From the NCBI GenBank assembly GCA_024653225.1, contig JANLGA010000003.1, positions 1 to 34,063 on the forward strand: a stretch of DNA of 34,063 nt. Reading direction: 5' to 3'. The number at the start of each line of letters is the position of its first letter. The first letter of the stretch is position 1. The translations under genes and the position numbers were made by a program. Below the pieces are notes generated by a model. The model was given only the letters and a program-made list of their open reading frames with translations. It was not told the origin of the DNA and did not search any database. The DNA comes from Bacillota bacterium (lineage in GTDB: Bacteria; Bacillota; Sulfobacillia; JABLXB01). Shown piece after piece: positions 7,899 to 15,795 of the stretch.

Positions 7899-8987
7899 GT
7901 GCACGGACCGATGAAAGCCGCGCTACTGACTGCGCCGAACAAGATGGAGGTTGTGCGGGTCCCTTTCCCGGAGTGTGAGCCGGGTGGCATCGTGGTCCGC
8001 GTGCAGGCGTGCGCGATCTGCGGTTCGGACGTGCGCACGTACTTGCAGGGCGGCGAGACGAACGTCCCAAGGGAGTGGCTTGCGGGGGCGGGGCTGGAAT
8101 CGGGGCGGCTGATGGGCCACGAGTTCTCGGGCGTCATAGAATCGGTGGGCGAGCGGTGCACCGAGTTCGCCCGGGGCGAGCGGGTCGCGGTCTCACCGTC
8201 GCTGCCCTGCGGTCGCTGTCACAGTTGCCTCGCCGGCAGGGAGAACATCTGCGAGGACTTTCGGGGGCTGGGGCAGCACTTGCCGGGGGCGTACGCGGAG
8301 TTCGTGGCGGTGCCCGAGGCCGCGTTGCGGGCGGGAAACGTTCACCGGCTGCCGGATTCACTGTCGCCGGACGAAGGGGCCCTCATTGACCCGCTCGCGA
8401 GCGTGTTGAACGGACAGGAGAAGGCGGACATCCGCCCGGGCGAGTCGGTCCTGGTGATCGGGGCCGGGCCGATAGGATGCATGCACGCGGCGCTTGCGAG
8501 GTTGAGCGGGGCGGTTCCGGTGATCCTCGCACAGCGATCCGCACCGAGACTCGAGTTGGCACGGCGTCTGGAGTGTGCGGACGCTTATATAGACACCGGG
8601 CGCGAGGACCTCTGTTCCGCGGTCTTGGGGCTCACGGGCGGGCGCGGCTGCGACGTCGTCATCGTCGCCTGCCCGTCGCGACAAGCCCAGGAACAGTCGC
8701 TCGCCCTGGTCGGAAGGGGGGGTAGGATCGTAATGTTCGGGGGTCTTCCGAGAAGCGACGCGCTGATCACCGTCAACGGCAACGACATCCATTACAGGGA
8801 AATCACCATTCACGGGGCGTTCGCGATAAGGCCGTCCCACTTCGCGACCTCGCTGAAGCTCATTGCCTCGGGCCGCGTCCCCGCGAGAAAGTACGTCACG
8901 AATGCGTTTCCCCTCGACGGTATCGGCGAAGCGTTCAGCGCGGAAGTCCTCAAGAGATCACTGAAGGTAGTCATACATCCGTCATAG
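7899..8987 (+). CDS. Zinc-dependent medium-chain dehydrogenase (threonine/sorbitol dehydrogenase-like)
   Basis: This is a second complete zinc dehydrogenase, 362 residues from GTG 7899 or 358 from ATG 7911, which begins at the usual MKAALL start and may be the true one. It shows CAICGSDVRTY, GHEFSGVIESVG, a four-cysteine structural zinc lobe (PCGRCHSCLAGRENIC) and the cofactor-binding motif VIGAGPIGCMHAALA. It is related to, but clearly different from, the enzyme at 5719, so the pathway seems to need at least two separate alcohol oxidations or reductions, three counting the truncated gene at the window edge. The next gene is the second EIIC. Confidence 0.84.
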   Translation: MHGPMKAALLTAPNKMEVVRVPFPECEPGGIVVRVQACAICGSDVRTYLQGGETNVPREWLAGAGLESGRLMGHEFSGVIESVGERCTEFARGERVAVSPSLPCGRCHSCLAGRENICEDFRGLGQHLPGAYAEFVAVPEAALRAGNVHRLPDSLSPDEGALIDPLASVLNGQEKADIRPGESVLVIGAGPIGCMHAALARLSGAVPVILAQRSAPRLELARRLECADAYIDTGREDLCSAVLGLTGGRGCDVVIVACPSRQAQEQSLALVGRGGRIVMFGGLPRSDALITVNGNDIHYREITIHGAFAIRPSHFATSLKLIASGRVPARKYVTNAFPLDGIGEAFSAEVLKRSLKVVIHPS

Positions 8988-9007
8988 GCGCGATAGCAGG
9001 TGCGTTC

Positions 9008-9030
9008 GGCGGCCCGACGAGTCGGGCGCC
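9008..9030 (+). other. Intergenic stem-loop before the second EIIC
   Basis: The sequence ggc-g-gcccga / cgag / tcgggc-gcc forms a 9-bp stem with a one-base bulge, 20 bp after the dehydrogenase stop and 36 bp before the EIIC start. No T run follows, so it may be an mRNA-processing or stability element rather than a terminator. Confidence 0.35.
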
Positions 9031-9065
9031 GACGGGTACGCATCACAAAGAAGGGGGTTTGTTAA

Positions 9066-10346
9066 GTGGGTTTTCTAGATTTCATCGTCAATGAAGTACT
9101 AAGCAAACCCGCCATAGTGATCGGCCTAGTTGCACTGGTCGGGCTGCTCGCCCAGAAGAAGAACGTCGCCCAGGTCGTAACGGGGACCGTCAAGACCACC
9201 CTCGGGTTCCTGATCCTGGGTTCGGGCGCGGGCATCCTGGTCAACGCCCTTCTGCCCCTCGGCGACTTGCTGAAGTGCGTGATAGGCGTGCCGGGTATCA
9301 TCCCGACCAACGAGGTCGTCATCGGGTTCGCGATCAAGGAATACGGCGCCCTGGGCGCGGGGGTCATGGCGCTCGCGTTCGTCGTCAACATCCTGATAGC
9401 GCGGTTCACGCCGCTTAAGTTCATCCACCTGTCGGGGCACATCACGTTCTTCACATCGTATCTCGTAGTCGCTATCCTCGCGACGTACTTGGGTCTCACG
9501 GGTGCCCCGGTGGTCATAGTGGGCGCAATAGTCGTGGGGTTCTACATGGCCTTCACCCCCTGGCTCATCCACGGCTTCACGAAGGGGGTCGTCGGTGACG
9601 ACCCGATAGCCCTCGGCCACTCGTCGTCGGCGAGCGCGCTGTTCGCGTCCTTGCTCGGCAAGTGGTTCGGCAACAAGGAGAAGTCCATTGACGAGCTCAG
9701 CGTTCCCCCGTCCCTCGCGTTCGTGCGCGACATGACCATCATGATGGCGCTGAGCATGTTCATCATCTTCCTGGTGATAGCGCTCCTGGCCGGCCCGGCG
9801 AACGTGAAGGAGATCACGAAGAGCAGCAGCTGGTTCATGTGGACGCTCATGTCCTCGCTGAACTTCGCGGCGGGCACATCCGTCATGTTGATGGGCGTGC
9901 GGATGACCATTGCCGAGATCGTCCCCGCGTTCAAGGGCATCTCGACGAAGATAGTCCCGAACGCCATACCGGCCCTTGACTGCCCCGTAATGTTCCCGTA
10001 CTCGCCGAACGCCGTCGTTCCGGGGTTCGTGATGAGCGTGCTCGGCGGGTTCGTGGCGATGGCGGTCCTGTACGCGTTCGGCTATCCCTACGTCATCATC
10101 CCGGGCATAATCCCCCACTTCTTCTGCGGCGCCACCGCCGCGGTCTACGGGAACGCCTGGGGAGGCAGGCGCGGAGCGCTGCTCGGCGCCTTCTTCAGCG
10201 GCTTCGCGCTTCAGGGTCTCGGCATCGGCCTGTTGATACCGGCCACTGGTGCCCTCGCGCAGACCGGATCGACCTTCCCGGACCCCGATATGGGGTTCTT
10301 CTGGGCCATATTCGGATACGCGATCAAGGTGATCAGCGGGCACTGA
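9066..10346 (+). CDS. Second PTS EIIC component, ascorbate (SgaT/UlaA) family
   Basis: This 426-residue membrane permease is paralogous to the one at 1113. The shared landmarks are VGLLAQKKNVAQVVTG, TVKTTLGFLILGSGAG, TNEVVIGFAIKEYG, GVRMTIAEIVPAFKG, ALDCPVMFPYSPNA and HFFCGA. The two differ in the substrate-proximal region after the HHTLF/HITFF helix, so they may carry different sugars. GTG 9066 has agaaggggg upstream. Unlike the first set, its EIIA and EIIB are about 3.6 kb downstream, behind the GRE gene, which ties this transporter to the GRE pathway. Confidence 0.88.
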   Translation: MGFLDFIVNEVLSKPAIVIGLVALVGLLAQKKNVAQVVTGTVKTTLGFLILGSGAGILVNALLPLGDLLKCVIGVPGIIPTNEVVIGFAIKEYGALGAGVMALAFVVNILIARFTPLKFIHLSGHITFFTSYLVVAILATYLGLTGAPVVIVGAIVVGFYMAFTPWLIHGFTKGVVGDDPIALGHSSSASALFASLLGKWFGNKEKSIDELSVPPSLAFVRDMTIMMALSMFIIFLVIALLAGPANVKEITKSSSWFMWTLMSSLNFAAGTSVMLMGVRMTIAEIVPAFKGISTKIVPNAIPALDCPVMFPYSPNAVVPGFVMSVLGGFVAMAVLYAFGYPYVIIPGIIPHFFCGATAAVYGNAWGGRRGALLGAFFSGFALQGLGIGLLIPATGALAQTGSTFPDPDMGFFWAIFGYAIKVISGH

Positions 10347-10380
10347 CGGTGATTCCGGCAGGCGTTTGATGCAGTTCGGC

Positions 10381-10423
10381 GCGGGGGAGCCGGAGAGGCC
10401 AGGGGTCTCCCGGCTCCCCCCGC
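10381..10423 (+). terminator. Strong GC hairpin after the second EIIC
   Basis: The segments gcgggggagccggaga and tctcccggctccccccgc pair almost perfectly (one bulge in each of two runs) around a short loop, 35 bp after the EIIC stop. Only cgcgtaggtt follows, so intrinsic termination would be incomplete. It probably sets the ratio between transporter and downstream enzyme mRNA or protects a 3' end. Confidence 0.5.
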
Positions 10424-10472
10424 GTAGGTTGTCCGCGCGACGGCGGCGCGGAAGCAGCGGAGGTGTGAACCT

Positions 10473-11171
10473 GTGGTCACGAAGGCCGAGATGGCGAAGT
10501 GCATAGAGGTCACCTTGCTGAAGCCGGGGGCCGGGGCGGAGGAGATAGACCAGTTCTGTAAGGAGGCTCGACTCGGGGGATTTCTCGGCGCGGTCGTGCT
10601 GCCCGAATACGTCGCCCGGGCCGTTTCCCTACTGAAGGGGAGCGATGTCAAGGTCGCCACGGTCGTCGGCTTTCCGGATGGTCGAGGAACACCGGAGGAC
10701 AAGGCGCGCGACGCCTCGGCCGCCGCTCGCGACGGCGCGCAGCAACTGCATGTCGTCGTTGACCACTCGTCTGTCAAGGCCGGGGACTACGGGCGGGTCG
10801 CCGCCGAAATGGAGGCGGTTAAGAGGGCTTCAGCCGCGGCGGCGTCCGAGAAGGGCAATCCGGCGCCCGAGATAGTCGCGGTACTAGAGACCTGTCTTCT
10901 GTCGGGACCGGAGAGAGTGGAAGCTTGCAAGGCCGCGCTCCAAGGCGGAGCCGTCTCCGTCCAGGCGGGGACGGGGGCGGGCCCCAGGGGGGCCATGGCT
11001 GGGGAGATCATGGCTCTCAAGAAGGCCGCGGGGGCGTCGGTCCCGGTGAGGGCGGCGGGGGGCATAACCGGCTCGACGACGGCGCGCGCGTTCATTGACG
11101 CCGGCGCCAGTGTGCTGTGGAGCGAGAAGGGGATGGCGATCCTCAAGGAAGTGGAGCTGAAGTACTTCTAG
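10473..11171 (+). CDS. DeoC-family TIM-barrel protein lacking aldolase catalytic residues
   Basis: This 232-residue protein aligns end to end with deoxyribose-phosphate aldolase, including IEVTLLKPGA, VVGFPDGRGTPEDKARDA, VLETCLLSGPERVEAC and AAGGITG. The three residues needed for Schiff-base chemistry are replaced. The Asp of the E-V/I-D-M-V motif is His93 (QQLHVVVD), the Schiff-base Lys of the F-V-K-T-S-T-G-F motif is Gln164 (SVQAGTGAG), and the second Lys of the V-K-A-A/S-G-G motif is Arg193. The intact paralogue at 15796 keeps all three at equivalent positions. The reading frame is clean and a ggaggtg precedes GTG 10473, so it looks like a maintained pseudoenzyme, perhaps regulatory, a subunit, or doing other chemistry. 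It is not a decayed gene. Confidence 0.82.
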   Translation: MVTKAEMAKCIEVTLLKPGAGAEEIDQFCKEARLGGFLGAVVLPEYVARAVSLLKGSDVKVATVVGFPDGRGTPEDKARDASAAARDGAQQLHVVVDHSSVKAGDYGRVAAEMEAVKRASAAAASEKGNPAPEIVAVLETCLLSGPERVEACKAALQGGAVSVQAGTGAGPRGAMAGEIMALKKAAGASVPVRAAGGITGSTTARAFIDAGASVLWSEKGMAILKEVELKYF

Positions 11172-11182
11172 GAGACGGGGCC

Positions 11183-11491
11183 TTGCGGAGGGTATTCAGA
11201 GTCGAGAGGGAAGCAACCGGGACGCTTCTCTACCAACCCGATGAACTGCACGTGACCGAGCGGGGCGTGGCTTTGGTGCGCCCACACCTCTTCGGAGGGT
11301 CCGTGGAGGCACTCGGCGCCGGGGACATAGAGTCGGTGACCGCGACCCGGGGGCCCAGGTGGTGGGGCGTGTGCATCAGGTCCAGGTCGGGGCCCGGTAG
11401 GAGCCTGGTCATCAACGGCCTGGCCGAGAACGACGCGCTGGAGATAGTGAGCGCCGTGCGCCGGCTTCTCGGCGGTGCTGCTGGGGCTTAG
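11183..11491 (+). CDS. Small protein of unknown function, possibly PH-like fold
   Basis: This is a 102-residue protein with no family I can name firmly. It reads as alternating short beta strands (LLYQPDELHVTERGVAL, then VEALGAGDIESVTATR, then GVCIRSRSGPGRSLVING) followed by one C-terminal helix (NDALEIVSAVRRLL). That order, with seven or so strands then a helix, is what small bacterial PH-like domains look like. TTG 11183 has agga at 8 nt spacing, only 12 nt after the DeoC-like stop; the gene ends 28 nt before the GRE start. The position suggests a pathway-specific accessory protein. An in-frame upstream extension to 11117 would overlap the previous gene and is not supported. Confidence 0.55.
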   Translation: MRRVFRVEREATGTLLYQPDELHVTERGVALVRPHLFGGSVEALGAGDIESVTATRGPRWWGVCIRSRSGPGRSLVINGLAENDALEIVSAVRRLLGGAAGA

Positions 11492-13577
11492 GCTGCGTAG
11501 GGCTCGAATTGGAGGCGTGATGGCTGTGACAGGAGAAGAGGCAATCGGCAGGCGGGAGAGGATCGCGCGCCTCAGGGACTGCATGCTGGAGCGCATGCCG
11601 GAAATATCGGCCGAGCGGGCGAGACTGCTGACCGAATCGTACAAGGAGACCGACGGGGCCCCGATGGTCATCCGCAGGGCCAAGGCGCTGGAGAAGATCC
11701 TGTCGAACATCAGCGTCCTCATACTCCCCGACGAGCTGATCGTGGGAAGCCAGGGGGCGCACCCCAGGACGGCGCAGATCTTTCCGGAGTACTGCGTCAG
11801 CTGGCTCAAGCGCGAGCTCGACGGCGACCCGTACAATTTCTGGGAGAGGCCGGGAGACAGGTTCTCCATCAGCCGGGAGACGATCCGCCAGTTGAAGGAG
11901 ATAATCCCGTACTGGGAGGGCAGGACGAACGAAGACAGGGTCATGTCTCTTCTCCCCGAGAGCGTGAAGAGGGCGCGCGAGATAGACGCCATTCACTGGG
12001 GTGGCCACGTGGCGGCCGGAGACGGCCACCTGATCGTGGACTACGAAGCGGTGATAAATGAGGGTCTGGACGGCATCCGCGCGCGGGCCGAGCGCGCGCT
12101 GGAAGGCCTCGACCTCACTGACCCGGAAGACCTGAGAAAACGACCGTTCCTCACGGCGGTCCCCATCGCCCTGAAGGCCGCCGTCGAGTTCGCCCGGCGC
12201 TACGCCGCCGAGGCGCGGCGCATGGCGGACCGCGAGATGGACCCGCGGAGGAAGAGGGAGCTCCAGGAGATCGCCTCGACCTGCGAGCGCGTGCCGGCTT
12301 CCCCCGCCACGACGTTCCGCGAGGCGCTGCAGTCGGTGTGGTTCACCCAGCTCATCCTCCAGATCGAGAGCAATGGTCACTCGGTTTCCCTCGGGCGTTT
12401 CGACCAATACATGTATCCGTTCTATAGGCGGGACGTCGAGCGGGGGATCCTGACCTACGAGCGGGCGCTCGAACTGGTCCAGTGCTTCTACGTCAAGCTG
12501 TTCTCAGTCGTGAAGCTGAGGGGCTGGAACCACACCCGGTATGTCGCGGGGCACCCGGTGTTCCAGAACATCACGATAGGCGGCCAAACCGCGAGAGGCG
12601 ACGACGCGGTCAACGAGGTGACGTACATCTGCCTCGACGCGATGGCCGAAACTAAGCTCACACAGCCGTCTCTGTCCGCGAGGTGGTGGCCCGGGTCGCC
12701 GGCAAGGTACAGGAAGCGGTGCGCCGAGGTGATACGCCTGGGGCTCGGGCAGCCCGCGCTGTTCAACGACGAGGTGATCGTACCGTCGCTCGTGGCGAGG
12801 GGAGTGACCCTGGAGGACGCCTCGAACTACGCCGCGGTGGGCTGCGTCGAGATAGGCGTGCCGGCCAAGTGGGGTTACTGCCCGAGCGGTCGCTGTCATT
12901 TCAACATGGGCAAGGTGCTCGAACTGGCGCTCAACAACGGGAGGGATCGCCGGACCGGGATACAGCTCTGCCCGGGCAACGGTGACCTGGCCTCGTTCAA
13001 GAGTTTCGACGAAGTGATGGAGGCGTGGCGGATTCAGGCCGAGTACTACCTGAAGCAACACATCATTTTCGACAACCTTAACGAGCTGACCAAGGAGGAG
13101 CTCGTGGCCGACGTGTTCTGCTCGGCGCTTCTCCAGGACTGCATCGGGCGCGGCAAGACGATTCACCAGGGGGGCGCGGTGTACGACTTCATTGCCGGCC
13201 AGCAGTGCGGCACGGCCAACGTGGCCGATTCCCTGGCCGCGATCAAGAAACTCGTGTTCGAGGAGCGGGTGATTACCGGGACCGAGCTCGCGCGGGCGCT
13301 TGAGACGAATTTCGAGGGGCCGGACGGCGAGCGCGTCCGGCAACTGTTGCTGAACAAGGCGCCGAAGTTCGGTAACGACGATGACTATGTTGACCTGATA
13401 GCGCGCGACGCGTTCGGGTTCTACGTCGAGAAGGTCAACACGTACAAGACGGTCAAGTACGGCCGCGGGCCGACGGGTGGCATGTGGCAGGCCTCGACTT
13501 CCACGGTCTCCGCGAACGTTCCGTCGGGGCTCGCGGTGGGGGCCACCCCGGACGGGAGGAAGGCGGGGGATCCACTT

Positions 13578-13628
13578 GCCGAGGGATGTTCCCCGGCCCA
13601 GGGCCGGGGAACATCCCTCGGCCCAGGG
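13578..13628. repeat. Perfect 22-bp palindrome with 25-bp inverted duplication inside the GRE gene
   Basis: Positions 13578-13599 and 13601-13622 are perfect reverse complements around a single A. The 10-bp sequence cggcccaggg occurs at 13594-13603 and again at 13619-13628, exactly 25 bp apart. Deleting one repeat plus the intervening sequence restores the conserved GRE reading frame. This is the footprint of a fold-back template switch: about 20 nt copied from the opposite strand, then return to the original template. It is not a terminator, since it lies in coding sequence and has no T run. Confidence 0.9.
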
Positions 13629-13685
13629 TCGCGACCGGAGCGGCCCGCCGGCCGCGGTGAGGTCCGTCGCCAAGCTCCCCAACAT

Positions 13686-13974
13686 AATGGTCTCGGGGGG
13701 CCAGCTCCTGAACCAGAAGCTCTCCCCTTCGTTGCTTTCGACCGACGAAGGACTGGAGAAAATGATCGACGTCGTGAGGGGTTTCTTCGGACTCAAGGGT
13801 TGGCACATCCAATTCAACGTGGTCTCCGCGGACACGCTGAGGGATGCGATGAACAACCCGTCGAAGTATAGGGACCTGATCGTTAGGGTGGCGGGGTACA
13901 GCGCCAGGTTCGTTGACCTGGACCCTAAGGTGCAGAGAGACATCATTTCCCGGACCGAACAAGCGGGATTCTGA
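13686..13974 (+). CDS. C-terminal glycyl-radical domain of the GRE in the shifted frame
   Basis: This is the part of the GRE after the insertion, in frame +1 relative to the N-terminal part, beginning here at an internal ATG (MVSGGQLLNQKLSP). It contains the conserved LLNQKLSPSLL, GWHIQFN and RVAGYSARF blocks. If translated alone (95 residues) it would resemble the free-standing spare glycyl domains such as GrcA/YfiD, which can replace a damaged C-terminus of PFL. No convincing ribosome binding site precedes this ATG, so independent translation is speculative. The default reading is a fragment of the broken gene. Confidence 0.4.
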
Positions 13975-13983
13975 GGAGGACTC

Positions 13984-14457
13984 GTGGATCTACTCGACGT
14001 ACTCACTGAGGAAAGCATAGCACTAGACGTGGAAGCGGACGACTGGCGCGATTCGATTAGACAAGTGGGCCGAGTGCTGGTGGAAACCGGGGCGATTGAG
14101 CCGCGCTACATTGACGCGATGATCCGCACGGTGGAACAGATAGGTCCGTACCTGGTGCTGGCCCCGGGCGTGGCGATGAACCACGCCCGCCCGGAGGACG
14201 GCGTGAACAGGGTGTGCCTCGGGCTCGTCCGGCTGCGCACCCCCGTCAACTACGGGAGCGCCCACAATGACCCGGTGGATATCGTGATAGCCCTCGGGGC
14301 GGTCGACCACGAGGCCCATCTGAAGCTGCTCAGGGACCTGGCGTGCTTCCTGTCGGACGAAGAGAACATCCGACGGGTCAGGCGGGCAAGCACCAAGCAG
14401 GAGGTGATCGCGGCGTTCAGGCGGTGCGCGGAGCGCGCCGCCGGCGGCCAGTCGTGA
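13984..14457 (+). CDS. Second PTS EIIA component, UlaC/mannitol-type
   Basis: This 157-residue phosphocarrier is paralogous to the one at 281. The phosphorylated histidine is residue 67 in MNHARPEDGV, followed by the conserved NDPVDIVIALGAVD block and the C-terminal CFLSDEENIRRV helix. GTG 13984 is 9 nt after the GRE stop with gaggagg directly upstream, so it is translated from the same message as the GRE. The nearest EIIC partner is the gene at 9066. Placing EIIA right behind the GRE argues that the GRE substrate is the sugar phosphate made by this transporter. Confidence 0.87.
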   Translation: MDLLDVLTEESIALDVEADDWRDSIRQVGRVLVETGAIEPRYIDAMIRTVEQIGPYLVLAPGVAMNHARPEDGVNRVCLGLVRLRTPVNYGSAHNDPVDIVIALGAVDHEAHLKLLRDLACFLSDEENIRRVRRASTKQEVIAAFRRCAERAAGGQS

Positions 14458-14514
14458 CCCTGCACCGAGAAGTCCACAATATGTCATACATCCGTCCCGG
14501 GAGGGAAGCCAAGA

Positions 14515-14811
14515 ATGCCGAAGGAGCTTCGAATCGCCACGATTTGTGGAATGGGGTTCGGTACAAGCCTGATTCTCAAGTACGGCGTGGACGATGTCCT
14601 GGCGGAGGCCGGGATAACGGGTTGCACAGTGGAGGCGTGCGACCTCGGTTCCGCGAAGGCGTCGCACACCGACCTGATTGTGGCCGCGGACGACATGAGG
14701 GCGTTGCTGGACGGAGCGAAGCAGCGGGTGGTCTACCTTCACAGCATGACGAACAAGAAGGAAATGAGGGAGAAGGTGCTTCCCGTCGTTAGAGAGCTCC
14801 TCGGTTCGTGA
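14515..14811 (+). CDS. Second PTS EIIB component, UlaB/SgaB-like
   Basis: This 98-residue EIIB has the phosphorylatable Cys11 in TICGMGFGTS, followed by a helix and the alternating strand-helix pattern of the family (TDLIVAADD, QRVVYLHSM). ATG 14515 has a gggaggg about 8 nt upstream in a 57-bp gap. It is a shorter paralogue of the EIIB at 750. It completes the second PTS set with the EIIA just upstream and the EIIC at 9066. No HPr or Enzyme I gene is in the window, so these must come from elsewhere in the genome. Confidence 0.86.
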   Translation: MPKELRIATICGMGFGTSLILKYGVDDVLAEAGITGCTVEACDLGSAKASHTDLIVAADDMRALLDGAKQRVVYLHSMTNKKEMREKVLPVVRELLGS

Positions 14812-14845
14812 CGGCCGGATCGTCGAGAAGTTAGGGGGCCTGGAG

Positions 14846-15760
14846 GTGGCGTTCAGCCGGGTACAAGGCGTCGTATTCAATATCCAGCGCTATTCGATCC
14901 ATGACGGCCCCGGCATCAGGACACTCGTCTTCGTCAAAGGCTGTCCGCTGCGGTGCGGTTGGTGCTGCAATCCGGAGTCGCAGCGGCGGGAACCGGAACT
15001 GGGATACATGCGGTCCCGATGCATCGGCTGCCGCCGATGCATTGATTCTTGTGGTCGGGGGGCGCTGGTGTTCGAGGGCGACGGTTTGCGCATCTTGCGC
15101 GAACGGTGTGACGCGTGCGGCAGGTGCGCCGTCGCGTGTGCGGCGGGGGCGCTGGAGGTGTTCGGGCGCACGGTGACCGTGGAGGAAGTCATGGACGAGG
15201 TGCGCCGGGACACGCCTTTTTACGGTAGCGGGGGAGGACTGACCGTCTCCGGGGGCGAGCCGTTCTCGCAGCCCGATTTCACGGCAGCGCTGCTGGCCGC
15301 CGCGAAGGAAGAGGGATTGACGACGGCGGTCGAGACGTCCGGCTGCGCGCCGTGGGAGGCGATATCGCCCGCGTTGGGGTCGCTCGGCCTCGTGCTGTAC
15401 GACTTGAAGCACGCCGACCCGGACAGGCACCGGGAGGGCACCGGAGCGTCGAACGAGCTGATCCTGGAGAACCTGGGGAAGCTCGCGGCGGGCGGCCGCG
15501 CGAGGATCAGGCTCAGGGTCCCGCTCATCCCACGGTTCAACGCCGACCCGAACAGCCTGGCGGCGATGGCGAGGGTCGCCAGGGACATGGGAATGACCGA
15601 GGTTGACCTCCTGCCTTACCACCTGCTGGGAACCTCGAAGTACAAGTCCCTGGACCGTGAGTATCCTTGGGCGGGAGTCGAGCGCCTGACCGACCGCGAG
15701 ATCGAGGAGATGAGGCGTCCGTTCGAGTCGGCGGGATTGGGAACGCGGATAGGCGGGTGA
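14846..15760 (+). CDS. Glycyl radical enzyme activating enzyme (radical SAM)
   Basis: This 304-residue protein abstracts hydrogen from the GRE glycine using SAM and a [4Fe-4S] cluster. The radical SAM cysteines are in KGCPLRCGWCCNPESQ (C-x3-C-x2-C). A ferredoxin-like insert with two cysteine clusters (RCIGCRRCIDSC and RCDACGRCAVAC) places it with the activases of dehydratase-type GREs rather than with plain PflA. GGEPFSQ is the SAM-binding GGE motif, and DLKHADPDRHREGTG the usual activase block. GTG 14846 follows cctgga. It is intact, unlike its GRE partner at 11520, which suggests the GRE lesion is recent or not real. Confidence 0.9.
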   Translation: MAFSRVQGVVFNIQRYSIHDGPGIRTLVFVKGCPLRCGWCCNPESQRREPELGYMRSRCIGCRRCIDSCGRGALVFEGDGLRILRERCDACGRCAVACAAGALEVFGRTVTVEEVMDEVRRDTPFYGSGGGLTVSGGEPFSQPDFTAALLAAAKEEGLTTAVETSGCAPWEAISPALGSLGLVLYDLKHADPDRHREGTGASNELILENLGKLAAGGRARIRLRVPLIPRFNADPNSLAAMARVARDMGMTEVDLLPYHLLGTSKYKSLDREYPWAGVERLTDREIEEMRRPFESAGLGTRIGG

Positions 15761-15795
15761 GCGGCCCGCTCCTTCACGTCAGGGAGGGATTGGCG

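Larger units (their letters stand above)
11520..13974 (+). pseudogene. Glycyl radical enzyme (dehydratase/lyase class), frameshifted by a 25-bp insertion
   Basis: This is a PFL-superfamily enzyme that would be 809 residues without the insertion. ATG 11520 follows ggaggcg. The dehydratase-type residues are present: His170 in GDGHLIVDY, His287-Ser288 in ESNGHS, and the thiyl Cys442 with its partner Glu444 in GCVE. The glycyl radical site RVAGYSARFVDL (Gly784 in repaired numbering) is near the C-terminus. At 13604-13628 an extra 25 bp shifts the frame: upstream frame 0 reads ATPDGRKAGDPLAEGCSPAQG, and RDRSGPPAAVRSVAKL follows only after removing it. As written, frame 0 runs on to 13871 with a foreign tail and lacks the glycyl domain, so the product would be inactive. 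The gene sits with its EIIA, EIIB and activase immediately downstream. An Asp present in glycerol dehydratases after GCVE is not conserved here, so the substrate probably is not glycerol. Confidence 0.88.

Noticed and set aside
13578..13622. Hairpin in the GRE as a transcription terminator or programmed frameshift signal
   Set aside because: There is no T run or slippery sequence, and deleting exactly 25 bp restores the conserved frame, which fits an insertion better than recoding.
12504..14018. 504-codon open frame on the minus strand across the GRE
   Set aside because: It is the antisense of conserved GRE coding sequence and contains no recognisable motif.
8970..14496. 14-bp exact repeat gtcatacatccgtc at 8970 and 14483
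   Set aside because: One or two such matches are expected by chance in 34 kb; the contexts differ (a gene end and an intergenic gap).
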